DNA of 64,000 bases from QGON01 sp963691905 (GTDB taxonomy: Bacteria > Pseudomonadota > Gammaproteobacteria > Chromatiales > Chromatiaceae), in contig OY829893.1 in NCBI GenBank assembly GCA_963691905.1, positions 248,001 through 312,000 of the forward strand, written 5' to 3'. The position numbers and the translations under genes are program-made. Positions 17,490-25,875 of this stretch are shown piece after piece. Every line of letters starts with the position of its first letter. Position 1 is the stretch's first letter. The notes below the pieces were generated by a model. The model searched no databases, was not told where the DNA came from, and saw nothing but the letters and a program-made list of their open reading frames with translations.

Positions 17490-17520
17490 AAAAAAAACCC
17501 ACCCGGGGAAGGGGTGGGCC
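17490..17520 (-). terminator. Rho-independent terminator acting on the minus strand
   Basis: A 7-bp stem (cccaccc at 17498-17504 with gggtggg at 17512-17518) is flanked by eight As on the plus strand, which become a U-run on the minus strand. It would therefore end transcripts coming from the thioredoxin side and shield the GGDEF-EAL gene; it is not oriented to terminate that gene itself. Confidence 0.7.
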
Positions 17521-17774
17521 TAAACAGCGCATTTTTCAGCGCCGGAGGAGGATCGAATTCATTTGTCGTCTGTTAATTACTGTATCGACGCCCCTGCGGA
17601 ATTCTTTAGACATTTATTATCAACTGTTGATTTACTGCTATCCATTCTCATCTTATTGTTTTTATTAGTTATTTAACAACTAACACAGGCATTCCCCTCT
17701 CTATCGAGAGAAAATCCAGAACATTCAGTCATTTAATTCTTATTTCTACAGGCAAATCCCGCTGCCAATGCCCC

Positions 17775-17860
17775 GTAGACCTGATCAAGCGCAGCGGATC
17801 AGGCAAAATGTACGACGAACAGACGCCTTACGCCGAATACGCTGCGCCTGATCCAGCCTG
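17775..17860. repeat. Palindromic repeat, family B, paired copies
   Basis: A left unit gtagacctgatcaagcgcag and a right unit with gctgcgcctgatccagcctg are inverted around a spacer that includes ttacgccgaata. It abuts the 3' end of the thioredoxin-like gene. Confidence 0.75.
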
Positions 17861-17864
17861 CATT

Positions 17865-18239
17865 TTAGACAGCCCGACTGGCCAGATAGTCGGGCAGATG
17901 CTCTTCTATCCACTCCCGTAACCAGTGGCTGGCGCGGGAACCATGAAAACGCCCCATCTCTTCCCCATGATGGAACAGGATCACCGTTGGGAATCCGCGT
18001 AGACGGTAGTGGCCTGCCAGACGCATATTGTCATCCACTTCCACCTTGGCCAGCTGCACGGCCCCATCCAGCTCTTTGATCACCCTTTCCAGTGCTGGGG
18101 CAAGGGATAGACAGGGCGAACACCACTCCGCCCAAAAATCCACCATGACAGGCAGTTCTGCAGAGGCCTGGATCACCTTCTTTTCGAAGGTCGCCTCTTC
18201 CACGATGAAAATATGGGGGGATTTATTCTGCTGTTCCAT
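17865..18239 (-). CDS. Thioredoxin-fold protein with WCSPC active site
   Basis: This 124-residue protein has the thioredoxin fold: VMVDFWAEWCSPC at residues 31-43, the cis-Pro motif GFPTVILF near residue 78, and a normal C-terminal helix. The active site is Cys-Ser-Pro-Cys rather than Cys-Gly-Pro-Cys, which may shift its redox potential. It has no signal peptide from the ATG at 18239; a longer start at 18266 is possible. It is divergent from hemB with about 160 bases between. Its protein target is unknown. Confidence 0.88.
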   Translation of the reverse strand: MEQQNKSPHIFIVEEATFEKKVIQASAELPVMVDFWAEWCSPCLSLAPALERVIKELDGAVQLAKVEVDDNMRLAGHYRLRGFPTVILFHHGEEMGRFHGSRASHWLREWIEEHLPDYLASRAV

Positions 18240-18398
18240 GACCGGTACTGCCTCATTTCTATACACAAAAAACCTTTCGGAACGGCAGCTTGCCCGTCAC
18301 AAAAGCAGCCTCCGGGAAAGATCGATCCGAAGAATTGGTTAACAGCCTGCATGATAGGGTATCTTACGAGGTTTACCCAAGCACCCAGGAATCTATCC

Positions 18399-19409
18399 AT
18401 GCCGAGCAACAGCAGCCGTTCGCCCTTTCCTGCCACCCGCATGCGCCGCATGCGCCGGGACGAATTCTCCCGCCGTCTGATGCGTGAAACGATCCTCACT
18501 CCCGCAGACCTGATCTATCCCGTTTTCGTACTTGAGGGGAACGGTGAAAGGGAAGTGGTCGAGTCCATGCCCGGCGTGGAGCGCATGAGCATCGACCTGC
18601 TGGTCGAGGAGGCGAAGCAGGTGCACCATCTTGGCGTTCCCATGATGGCGCTGTTCCCGGTCACACCGATGTCCGTCAAGACAGAGGATGCCAGAGAGGC
18701 CTTCAACCCGGAAGGGCTGGCCCAGCGGGCGGTGCGGGCACTGAAAGAGGCGGTGCCGGAACTTGGTGTGATGACCGATGTCGCCCTCGACCCTTTCACC
18801 ACCCACGGTCAGGACGGTCTCATCGATGAAACCGGTTATGTGCTCAACGACGAGACCAAGGATGTCCTGGTCAAACAGGCCCTCTCCCACGCCGACGCGG
18901 GGGCTGACGTTGTCGCCCCCTCCGACATGATGGACGGCCGCATCGGCGCCATTCGGGAGATACTCGAAAGCAACGGGCACATCCACACCCGCATCCTTGC
19001 CTACTCGGCAAAATATGCCTCCAGTTTCTATGGCCCGTTCCGGGATGCCGTCGGCTCTGCCGCCAATCTGGGGAGCGGCAACAAGTACAGCTATCAACAG
19101 GACCCCGCCAATACAGACGAGGCGCTGCACGAGGTTGCCCTCGATCTGCAGGAGGGGGCCGACATGGTGATGGTCAAACCGGGCATGCCCTACCTCGACG
19201 TGGTGCGAAGGGTAAAAGAGACCTTCAGGGTCCCGACCTACGCCTATCAGGTCAGTGGTGAATACGCCATGCTCATGGCCGCCGCGCAAAACGGCTGGCT
19301 CGACAAACAGGCGGTGGTGCTGGAGTCCCTGCTCTGTTTCAAACGCGCCGGCGCCGACGGCATACTGACCTACTTCGCCAAAGAGGTGGCGCAGTGGTTG
19401 AATGAGTAA
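18399..19409 (+). CDS. hemB: Delta-aminolevulinic acid dehydratase (porphobilinogen synthase)
   Basis: This 336-residue enzyme condenses two 5-aminolevulinate molecules to porphobilinogen in haem and corrinoid synthesis. The Schiff-base lysine is in MVKPGMPYLD near residue 258 and the second lysine in YSAKYAS near residue 205. The metal-site segment reads DVALDPFTTHGQDG, lacking the Cys triad of zinc enzymes, so the Mg-type form seen in Pseudomonas is expected. The frame opens at 18213, but the ATG at 18399 gives the usual length. aroE starts 6 bases after its stop. Confidence 0.96.
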   Translation: MPSNSSRSPFPATRMRRMRRDEFSRRLMRETILTPADLIYPVFVLEGNGEREVVESMPGVERMSIDLLVEEAKQVHHLGVPMMALFPVTPMSVKTEDAREAFNPEGLAQRAVRALKEAVPELGVMTDVALDPFTTHGQDGLIDETGYVLNDETKDVLVKQALSHADAGADVVAPSDMMDGRIGAIREILESNGHIHTRILAYSAKYASSFYGPFRDAVGSAANLGSGNKYSYQQDPANTDEALHEVALDLQEGADMVMVKPGMPYLDVVRRVKETFRVPTYAYQVSGEYAMLMAAAQNGWLDKQAVVLESLLCFKRAGADGILTYFAKEVAQWLNE

Positions 19410-19415
19410 TCACCC

Positions 19416-20231
19416 ATGACCGACAGCTACGCCGTCATCGGCAACCCCATCGAGCACAGCAAATCCCCGCTGATCCACACCGCTTTTGCGGAACAAACCG
19501 GGGAGTCCATCGAATACACCCGCCTGCTCGGCAACCTCGACGACTTCGAGGGCGACGTGGCACGTTTTCTCGGGGATGGTGGCCAGGGGCTCAATATTAC
19601 CGTGCCGTTCAAAGAGGCGGCCTGGCGTCTGGCAGATGAACTCAGCAAGCGGGCCCACACCGCAGGCGCGGTCAATACCCTGATCCGGCTCGAAAACGGC
19701 AAATTGAGGGGCGACAATACCGATGGCGTCGGCCTGGTGCGCGACCTCACCATCAACCACGGTTTTCGCTTCAAGGGAAAGCGGATCCTGATACTCGGCG
19801 CCGGTGGCGCGGTCCGTGGCGTGGTGCGCCCCCTGCTCGAAGAACAGCCGAAGCGGCTCATCATCGCCAATCGCACTGCGGCCAAGGCCTACTCTTTGGC
19901 CACCGGTCTTAGCGGCTTCGGCCCGGTGGCGGGCTGCGGACTGGATGAACTTGAGGGCATGCAGTTCGACCTGATCATCAACGGCACCGCCGCGGGTCTT
20001 GCTGGAGAGGTGCCGAAGATTCCCGAAGGTGTACTGACCAAAGGCGGCTGGTGTTACGACATGATGTATGGGGATGAACCCACCGCATTTCAAACATGGG
20101 CGCGGGAGCGCCATGCCGCCAGGGCACTGGATGGTCTGGGCATGCTGGTGGAGCAGGCGGCCGAATCCTTCCGGCTATGGCGTGAGATCCTGCCTGATAC
20201 CGTTCCGGTTATTCAGATGTTGCGCGGTTAA
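19416..20231 (+). CDS. aroE: Shikimate dehydrogenase
   Basis: This 271-residue NADP-dependent enzyme reduces 3-dehydroshikimate to shikimate in aromatic amino acid synthesis. The shikimate-binding SKSPLIH is at residue 14, the catalytic Lys in NITVPFKEA near residue 66, the catalytic Asp in GDNTDGVG near residue 103, and the dinucleotide motif GAGGAVRGV near residue 128. It directly follows hemB, and its last 23 bases overlap the 3' end of the convergent RRM gene. Confidence 0.96.
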   Translation: MTDSYAVIGNPIEHSKSPLIHTAFAEQTGESIEYTRLLGNLDDFEGDVARFLGDGGQGLNITVPFKEAAWRLADELSKRAHTAGAVNTLIRLENGKLRGDNTDGVGLVRDLTINHGFRFKGKRILILGAGGAVRGVVRPLLEEQPKRLIIANRTAAKAYSLATGLSGFGPVAGCGLDELEGMQFDLIINGTAAGLAGEVPKIPEGVLTKGGWCYDMMYGDEPTAFQTWARERHAARALDGLGMLVEQAAESFRLWREILPDTVPVIQMLRG

Positions 20232-20523
20232 AGCGGCGCTCCCGACGATCCCAATCCCGAGCCGGGGCATTACAATCGGCGCGCTTGATAAACTCGCGGG
20301 CGGTGATGCGACTGCCATCGAATATTCTGCCATTCAGAGAATGGATCAACGCCAGGCCTTCATCGTCTGAAGCGGTAAAGACGATGAAGTAGTGATAATC
20401 CTTGTCGAAGCAGTCGCGTCCCATGCGGCGCTCAAAGCGAGTATGCACTGACTGGCCGCCCAGCAGATCCTGTATCTCCAGCAACCTGGCTTCTGCCGGC
20501 AGATTCCCGATAAACACGTCCAT
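20209..20523 (-). CDS. RRM-type RNA-binding protein
   Basis: This 104-residue protein has the RNP2 motif DVFIGNLP at residues 2-9 and an RNP1-like HYFIVFTAS near residue 44, followed by a basic tail (RDWDRRERRFNR). Small single-RRM proteins occur in many bacteria and may act as RNA chaperones or cold-shock proteins; the target is unknown. The 3' end overlaps aroE tail to tail. It appears monocistronic. Confidence 0.8.
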   Translation of the reverse strand: MDVFIGNLPAEARLLEIQDLLGGQSVHTRFERRMGRDCFDKDYHYFIVFTASDDEGLALIHSLNGRIFDGSRITAREFIKRADCNAPARDWDRRERRFNRATSE

Positions 20524-20599
20524 TTCCCTTCCTTCGATTAATCGTCCGTCTTAGATAACTCAAGTTTCGGAGTTCGCGGTGGTGGTTGGCAGGATGAAC

Positions 20600-20624
20600 G
20601 CAGGGTGCGCACGGCACACCCTAC
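20600..20624. repeat. Short palindromic repeat, family E
   Basis: The sequence agggtgcgcacggcacaccct is an imperfect palindrome. A second copy, ggtgcgcacggcgcaccctac, is at 59555-59575. Confidence 0.6.
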
Positions 20625-20646
20625 CAGATACTCATGTAATGAATTA

Positions 20647-20677
20647 AACGCCGCCCACATCTTCTCGCAGGGGGCGG
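20647..20677 (-). terminator. Possible terminator for the gamma-carbonic anhydrase gene
   Basis: The stem ccgccc (20651-20656) with gggcgg (20672-20677) lies just downstream of the minus-strand gene ending at 20693, and its distal side reads cgtttaattc on that strand. The U-run is short, so this is tentative. Confidence 0.4.
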
Positions 20678-20692
20678 TGTCAAACCGGTCAT

Positions 20693-21226
20693 CTATATTC
20701 CCGCATGTCTCTTCATCAGCCGCACGTAGTGCGCCGCAGAATAGTCGATATATTCCAACTCCTGGTCGCTGAGGGGGCGCACCCGCCGGGCCGGTGTTCC
20801 CACCCAGAGATAGCCTCCCTCAAGGTGTTTTCCGGTAGGCACCAGCGAACCGGCACCCAGCATGGAGTAGGATTCCAACACGGCGCCATCAAGAATAGTG
20901 CACCCCATGCCGATAAAACAACTATCGGCAATATTACAGCCGTGCAGCACCGCCTTGTGCCCCACCGTAACCCGGTCACCCAGGATCAATGGTGAGCCAC
21001 CCGGCCGGTATTTGCTGTCGTGAGAGACATGCAGCACGCAACCGTCCTGCACATTGCTCTCACTGCCGATACGAATCTCATGCACATCGCCGCGAATGAC
21101 AGTCATGGGCCAGACTGAAGAGTGAGAACCGATACTCACATTGCCGATCACAACGGCGGTTTCGTCGATCCATGCATCAGTGGCAACCTGTGGCATGCTA
21201 GATTCAAAGGGTCGGATATTGGACAT
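20693..21226 (-). CDS. Gamma-carbonic anhydrase family hexapeptide-repeat protein
   Basis: This 177-residue left-handed beta-helix protein has the metal-ligand histidines in LHVSHDSKY and VTVGHKAVLHGC (residues 65-96) and hexapeptide repeats such as SCFIGMGCTILDGAV. The family (YrdA/CaiE/PaaY-like) includes active carbonic anhydrases and inactive relatives, so activity is uncertain. The frame opens at 21610 inside lemA, but the ATG at 21226 fits the family. It is divergent from lemA with only 15 bases between start codons, so promoters must overlap the genes. Confidence 0.88.
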   Translation of the reverse strand: MSNIRPFESSMPQVATDAWIDETAVVIGNVSIGSHSSVWPMTVIRGDVHEIRIGSESNVQDGCVLHVSHDSKYRPGGSPLILGDRVTVGHKAVLHGCNIADSCFIGMGCTILDGAVLESYSMLGAGSLVPTGKHLEGGYLWVGTPARRVRPLSDQELEYIDYSAAHYVRLMKRHAGI

Positions 21227-21241
21227 AAACGGAGTTGAATA

Positions 21242-21814
21242 ATGGAAATTGTACTGTTTGTGATTGCCGGTATGGCGATCGCCACGCTCATCTACGGAAT
21301 AATGATCTACAACAATCTGGTGCGACTCAAGCATAGCGTAACCCAGGCCTGGTCGAATATCGATGTGCTGTTGAAGCAACGCCACGATGAACTGCCCAAA
21401 CTGGTGGAGACCTGCAAGCAGTACATGAAGTTTGAACAGGAGACCCTGGAGCGGGTGATGCTGGCCCGCTCTGCCGTTGCCAGCGCCCGCCAGCAGGGGG
21501 ACGTTGGGGCCGTCGGCAGCGCTGAGAGCGCGCTGCGCCTCGGTCTCGGCAATCTCTTTGCCGTGGCGGAGAACTATCCCGATCTGAAGGCCAACGACAA
21601 CTTTCTGCATCTCCAGTCCCGCATCACCGGCCTGGAGAACAGCATCGCAGACCGGCGGGAGTTCTACAATGAGAGCGCCAACAACAACAATGTACGCATC
21701 GAGCAGTTTCCCGATATCCTGCTGGCCAGTCGTTTCAATTTCAAGGCGGCGGAACTGCTTGAGTTTGACGAGGAGGAGATCAGGGACGTGAATGTCGGCA
21801 CCCTGTTCGGCTGA
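21242..21814 (+). CDS. lemA: LemA family protein
   Basis: This 190-residue protein has an N-terminal membrane helix (IVLFVIAGMAIATLIYGIMI) and a helical domain with the family signature VQ/TQAWSNIDVLLKQRHDELPKLVE near residue 34 and NVRIEQFPDILLA near residue 147. Its function is poorly defined. The GIDE-domain gene follows 5 bases later, a pairing seen in other proteobacteria, suggesting a shared envelope role. Confidence 0.92.
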   Translation: MEIVLFVIAGMAIATLIYGIMIYNNLVRLKHSVTQAWSNIDVLLKQRHDELPKLVETCKQYMKFEQETLERVMLARSAVASARQQGDVGAVGSAESALRLGLGNLFAVAENYPDLKANDNFLHLQSRITGLENSIADRREFYNESANNNNVRIEQFPDILLASRFNFKAAELLEFDEEEIRDVNVGTLFG

Positions 21815-21819
21815 ACCGA

Positions 21820-22770
21820 ATGTCTGCCGACCTGCTAGCCATGGCGACCCTGGAGTTCTGGGCCTGGGCTGGCGCGCTCTCCCTGTTGAGCCTCACTGCA
21901 CTCTTCTTCTCATTTCGGAACCTGATACGCGCCCGAACCATCGAGGACACCCCTACCTCTCGCATCCGTTCAGCCCATCAGGGTTATGTAGAGCTAAACG
22001 GTGAAGCGGCGGCAATGAAAGGGGAACCCATCATTACCCCGCTCACCCACAGCCCTTGCTGCTGGTTCCGATTCAAGATCGAACGTAAGGGAGAGAAGGG
22101 GTGGCGCACCGTTCGCCAGGGTGGCAGCGATGGACTGTTTCTGCTCAAAGATGGCAGCGGCGAGTGTATCGTCGACCCAGATGGCGCCGATGTCACCCCC
22201 AGCGAAAAGAGTGTCTGGTACGGCAACAACAGCCTGCCTCAAACAGGGCCTGCAACGGGAGGGCTTGATTACAACAGCTCAACCTCCCTCTTCGGACTCC
22301 AACTTAACATCCGCAGCTACCGCATGGGCAGCCACTACCGTTATACCGAGGAGACCATCTACCCTGGCGATCCGCTCTATGCCATCGGTCTGTTCAAATC
22401 CATAGGCGAAGCGAACTGGCTGGCCATGCGACAGGATATGGTGCGTGAACGCCTGCGCCAGTGGAAACAGGATCGCGTCGGATTGCTCGCACGTTTCGAC
22501 CGGGACGGCAATGGCAAGATCGATATGGATGAGTGGGAATCGGCCCGGCGCAAGGCAGAACGCGAGGTCGCCAGTGAACAGATACAAGAGGATCGACAAT
22601 CCCTGCACACCTTGAGCCAGCCCGACTCCAATCGTCCCTTCCTAATCTCCTCCAGCGCAGAATTCACCCTCGTCAAACACTACCGCCGTTTTGCCTTCGG
22701 TTTCATCACGGGCTTTTTCCTCCTTGGCGGTGTCAGCACATGGATGCTGGCCACGCGGTTTGCCGCATGA
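21820..22770 (+). CDS. GIDE-domain membrane protein with an EF-hand
   Basis: This 316-residue protein has hydrophobic segments at about 15-35 and 290-312. The central part resembles the GIDE domain shared with mitochondrial MUL1-type E3 ligases (PCCWFRFKIERKG near residue 78, YRYTEETIYPGDPLYAIG near residue 172), but no RING domain is present, so ligase activity is not expected. Residues 227-238 form a textbook EF-hand loop (DRDGNGKIDMDE) with all calcium-ligating positions filled. It is paired with lemA. Calcium responsiveness is an inference from the loop. Confidence 0.82.
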   Translation: MSADLLAMATLEFWAWAGALSLLSLTALFFSFRNLIRARTIEDTPTSRIRSAHQGYVELNGEAAAMKGEPIITPLTHSPCCWFRFKIERKGEKGWRTVRQGGSDGLFLLKDGSGECIVDPDGADVTPSEKSVWYGNNSLPQTGPATGGLDYNSSTSLFGLQLNIRSYRMGSHYRYTEETIYPGDPLYAIGLFKSIGEANWLAMRQDMVRERLRQWKQDRVGLLARFDRDGNGKIDMDEWESARRKAEREVASEQIQEDRQSLHTLSQPDSNRPFLISSSAEFTLVKHYRRFAFGFITGFFLLGGVSTWMLATRFAA

Positions 22771-22826
22771 TCTACTCTGGCATGGTAATATCCCCCCATC
22801 CAGGACTGTTTTGACCTGAGTTCACA

Positions 22827-22900
22827 GGGGTCGGAGTCAAATTTGATTAATAAGCGGGGTTTTCAGTGCTGCTATACCCATCAAATTTGACTCCGACCCC
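22827..22900. repeat. REP-like palindrome, family A (RAYT type)
   Basis: The arms ggggtcggagtcaaatttga and its exact reverse complement bracket a 34-base centre. A second full copy is at 25799 and a half copy at 33305. The arm resembles the REP sequences associated with RAYT (TnpA-REP) transposases. Confidence 0.85.
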
Positions 22901-22977
22901 TTCATTACTGGATCTACGGATCCGAACCAACCGCCAGACCTGTGGTCGAACCCGTGACAATGAACTCCAGGAAAACC

Positions 22978-23532
22978 ATGCGTTACCGATACCTCCCACT
23001 ACTGCTGCTCGCACTTCCCCTGTTGTTGAACGCGAAGGATCGTCCATTTATCGATCAACCCACCGACCGGCCCAACCTGCAGGCCAAAGAGTATGTCTGG
23101 GAGGAGGGTGAGGTCACCCTGCCGAAAGATCTGAACGAAGATCAACTGACCGAATTCCAGGTCACTGACAGCAGCGGCCGTTTTCGTTTTTTTATCGACC
23201 ACACCACGCTGCAGCCCGGAGAGGACAATGCCATCCGTGTGCTGCTCGCCATCCGCTCGAACCGTGGCGCTCTCAACACCTCTTACGAGGGATTCCGCTG
23301 CGGTGCCCGCGAATACAAGGTCTACGCATACGGCAGCCACAAGGGCCTGAAGGCCCTGAAAAAACCACTCTGGAAAAGGATTATCGTCAGCGGATCAGAT
23401 AACTACCGGCATACGCTCTACAGCCATTATCTCTGCGACCTGAACAAGGGAGTTCCTCTTGAGCCGAGCAATATCATTCACTATATGAAACAGCCCACAC
23501 GAGTGGAACAGACGCCTTTTTTCAACGACTAG
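22978..23532 (+). CDS. CNP1-like family protein
   Basis: This 184-residue secreted protein has a signal peptide (YRYLPLLLLALPLLLNA) and a core with RFFIDHTTLQPGEDNAIRVL and YEGFRCGAREYKVYAYGSH typical of the CNP1-like family of unknown function. Two cysteines (in FRCGA and YLCDL) could form a disulfide. The ATG at 22978 has an AGGAAAA site; the frame also opens at 22942. It sits between repeat elements and upstream of prlC. Confidence 0.75.
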   Translation: MRYRYLPLLLLALPLLLNAKDRPFIDQPTDRPNLQAKEYVWEEGEVTLPKDLNEDQLTEFQVTDSSGRFRFFIDHTTLQPGEDNAIRVLLAIRSNRGALNTSYEGFRCGAREYKVYAYGSHKGLKALKKPLWKRIIVSGSDNYRHTLYSHYLCDLNKGVPLEPSNIIHYMKQPTRVEQTPFFND

Positions 23533-23551
23533 GTGCTGCATCGACGCTTTT

Positions 23552-23574
23552 GCCTGATCCGCTGCGTTTGATCA
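23552..23574. repeat. Palindromic repeat half-unit, family B
   Basis: The core gcctgatccgctgcgtttga lies in the prlC leader. Read as codons it gives the spurious N-terminus MPDPLRLI of the longest prlC frame. Confidence 0.65.
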
Positions 23575-23672
23575 TGCCAGCAACCCCCCCGATTTATCAG
23601 GGGTTGGTTTTTACCGGGTCACCCCCCATCTCCCCACTATCATTCGTTTTCTCAATCCCGGAGTTATCACAG

Positions 23673-25706
23673 ATGAACAATCCCCTGCTGGAGATGGACG
23701 GCCTGCCGGTCTTTTCCCAGATCAAACCTGATCATGTGGAACCCGCCCTGGACCATCTGTTGTCCCACAACCGGGAACAGATCGAGGCACTGCTCAAAGG
23801 ACAACAGATGTTCACCTGGCACAATCTGGTGGAACCGATGGAACGGCTCGACGACCGGCTCAGCCGCGCCTGGTCTCCGGTCAGCCACATGAATTCAGTG
23901 GTCAACAACGAAGCGCTGCGAAGCGCCTACAACGCCTGCCTGCCCAAGCTGAGTGAATACGGCACCGAGATGGGGCAAAACGCCGAGCTCTTCGCCGCCT
24001 TTAAGGCTATCGCCGAGCAGCCGAACGACCTGAACCCCGTTCAGCGTAAGGTACTGGATGACGCCCTGCTGGATTTCCATCTCTCCGGTGTCGACCTATC
24101 TGCCGACAAAAAGGCCCGTTTCAAGGAGATCAGCCAGTCGCTGTCGACCCTTACCACCAAATTCGAAGAGAACCTGCTCGACGCCACCAATGAATGGAGC
24201 AAACTGATCACCAATGAGACAGCCCTGGCCGGAATGCCTGAGTCCGCCCTTGCCCTGGCCCAACAGACCGCAGAACAGCGTGACCAGCGGGGTTGGCTGC
24301 TCACCCTGGAGTTCCCCTCCTATCTGCCGGTGATGACCTACGCCGACAACCGGGAACTGCGCCGCGAGGTCTACGAGGCCTTCTCCACCCGCGCCTCTGA
24401 TCAGGGTCCCCATGCAGGCAGATGGGACAATAGCGAGGTCATGGAGCAGATCCTTGCACTGCGCCATGAACAGGCGCAACTACTCGACTTCGACAACTTT
24501 GCGGAACGCTCCCTGGCGCGCAAGATGGCCCGCTCCACCGACGATGTGACGCAGTTTCTCACCGACCTGGCCCAGCGCGCCCACACCCAGGCGGTAGAGG
24601 AGCTGAAAGCACTCCGCGCCTTTGCCGCAGAGCAACACGGCATGACGGAACTCGAAGCCTGGGACATCGGTTACTACAGCGAAAAGCTGCGCCAACACCG
24701 CCACAACATCTCCCAGGAGGAGCTCAAGCCCTACTTCCCGGAGACGCGTGTGGTACCGGGTATGTTCGCTGTTGTGGAGCGACTCTACGGCATCAGGATT
24801 CAGGAGATCCAGGGTGTCGACAGCTGGCACCCGGACGTCCGTTTCTTCGAGATTCGCGACGCCGGAGGAGAAGAGCGGGGGCAGTTTTACCTTGATCTCT
24901 ATGCCCGACCACACAAACGGGGCGGCGCCTGGATGGACGAGTGCGTCACTCGTTTCTTTACCGACACCGTCGACCAGCTGCCGGTCGCCTATCTCACCTG
25001 CAACTTTTCACCACCGGTTGGCGACAAACCGGCGCTCTTCACCCACGATGAGGTGGAGACCCTGTTCCACGAATTCGGCCACGGCCTGCACCATCTGCTC
25101 ACCCGCATCGACTACCCGGCGGTGGCAGGCATCAACGGCGTGGCCTGGGATGCAGTGGAACTGCCGAGCCAGTTCATGGAGAACTTCTGTTGGGAAAAGG
25201 CGGCCCTTGATCTTATCTCCGGCCACTATGAGAGCGGCGAACCGATTCCAGAAGTCCTGTTTGAGCGCATGACCGGCGCAAAAAACTTTCAGTCCGCCAT
25301 GATGATGGTGCGCCAGTTGGAATTTTCCCTCTTCGACTTCCGCATCCACCAGGAGTACGACCCGAAAAGGGGTGGGCGCATCTACGAGATCCTCAACGAG
25401 GTACGCAAACAGGTCTCGGTGCTGACACCGCCGGAGTGGAACCGCTTTGCCCACGGCTTCTCCCACATCTTCGCCGGTGGTTACGCAGCAGGTTACTACA
25501 GCTATAAATGGGCGGAGGTGCTGTCGGCAGACGCCTTCTCCCTCTTCGAGGAGCAGGGTGTTTTCAATCCGGAAACTGGCAAAGCCTTTCTGAAGGGCAT
25601 CCTTGAACAGGGCGGTTCCCGGGATGCCATGGAACTGTTTGTCGGCTTCCGTGGCCGTAAACCAAACATCGATGCGCTGCTGCGTCACAACGGCATCACC
25701 GGCTAG
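23673..25706 (+). CDS. prlC: Oligopeptidase A (M3 metallopeptidase)
   Basis: This 677-residue cytoplasmic zinc peptidase degrades short peptides, including cleaved signal peptides. The catalytic HEFGH motif is near residue 465 within ETLFHEFGHGLHHLL, followed by the second Glu region. The ATG at 23673 matches the start and length (680 residues) of E. coli OpdA, whereas the frame upstream to 23550 reads through a family B repeat. It appears to be a single-gene unit bounded by repeats. Confidence 0.96.
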   Translation: MNNPLLEMDGLPVFSQIKPDHVEPALDHLLSHNREQIEALLKGQQMFTWHNLVEPMERLDDRLSRAWSPVSHMNSVVNNEALRSAYNACLPKLSEYGTEMGQNAELFAAFKAIAEQPNDLNPVQRKVLDDALLDFHLSGVDLSADKKARFKEISQSLSTLTTKFEENLLDATNEWSKLITNETALAGMPESALALAQQTAEQRDQRGWLLTLEFPSYLPVMTYADNRELRREVYEAFSTRASDQGPHAGRWDNSEVMEQILALRHEQAQLLDFDNFAERSLARKMARSTDDVTQFLTDLAQRAHTQAVEELKALRAFAAEQHGMTELEAWDIGYYSEKLRQHRHNISQEELKPYFPETRVVPGMFAVVERLYGIRIQEIQGVDSWHPDVRFFEIRDAGGEERGQFYLDLYARPHKRGGAWMDECVTRFFTDTVDQLPVAYLTCNFSPPVGDKPALFTHDEVETLFHEFGHGLHHLLTRIDYPAVAGINGVAWDAVELPSQFMENFCWEKAALDLISGHYESGEPIPEVLFERMTGAKNFQSAMMMVRQLEFSLFDFRIHQEYDPKRGGRIYEILNEVRKQVSVLTPPEWNRFAHGFSHIFAGGYAAGYYSYKWAEVLSADAFSLFEEQGVFNPETGKAFLKGILEQGGSRDAMELFVGFRGRKPNIDALLRHNGITG

Positions 25707-25710
25707 CCAG

Positions 25711-25783
25711 GTAGGTTGGGTTAGCGTAGCGTAACCCAACAAAACCAATACATGTCGGGTTACGCTACGCTAACCCGACCTAC
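25711..25783. repeat. Palindromic repeat, family C, head-to-head pair
   Basis: gtaggttgggttagcgtagc is followed by its near reverse complement and ends with ctaacccgacctac. Two small hairpins nest within a larger one, and it follows the prlC stop by 5 bases. Confidence 0.85.
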
Positions 25784-25798
25784 ACTTTCGTGACGCTA

Positions 25799-25869
25799 GG
25801 GGTCGGAGTCAAACCGCCTCAACCTCGTCGCTTTTACCACCATTGTTTGCGCGGTTTGACTCCGACCCC
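25799..25869. repeat. REP-like palindrome, family A (RAYT type)
   Basis: Perfect 19-bp arms (ggggtcggagtcaaaccgc and its reverse complement) enclose a 33-base centre unrelated to the centre of the copy at 22827. The arms are conserved while the centre varies. Confidence 0.85.
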
Positions 25870-25875
25870 TTCCGT

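Larger units (their letters stand above)
17466..17864. other. 399-base intergenic region with no gene seen
   Basis: It holds a terminator-like hairpin near its left end, an AT-rich middle (about 17560-17750) without a convincing ORF, and a family B palindromic repeat at its right end. Confidence 0.6.

Noticed and set aside
23550..23672. Longer prlC start at 23550
   Set aside because: The added N-terminus reads through a family B repeat; the same MPDPLRLI peptide appears at the start of the long cbbO frame, confirming repeat origin.
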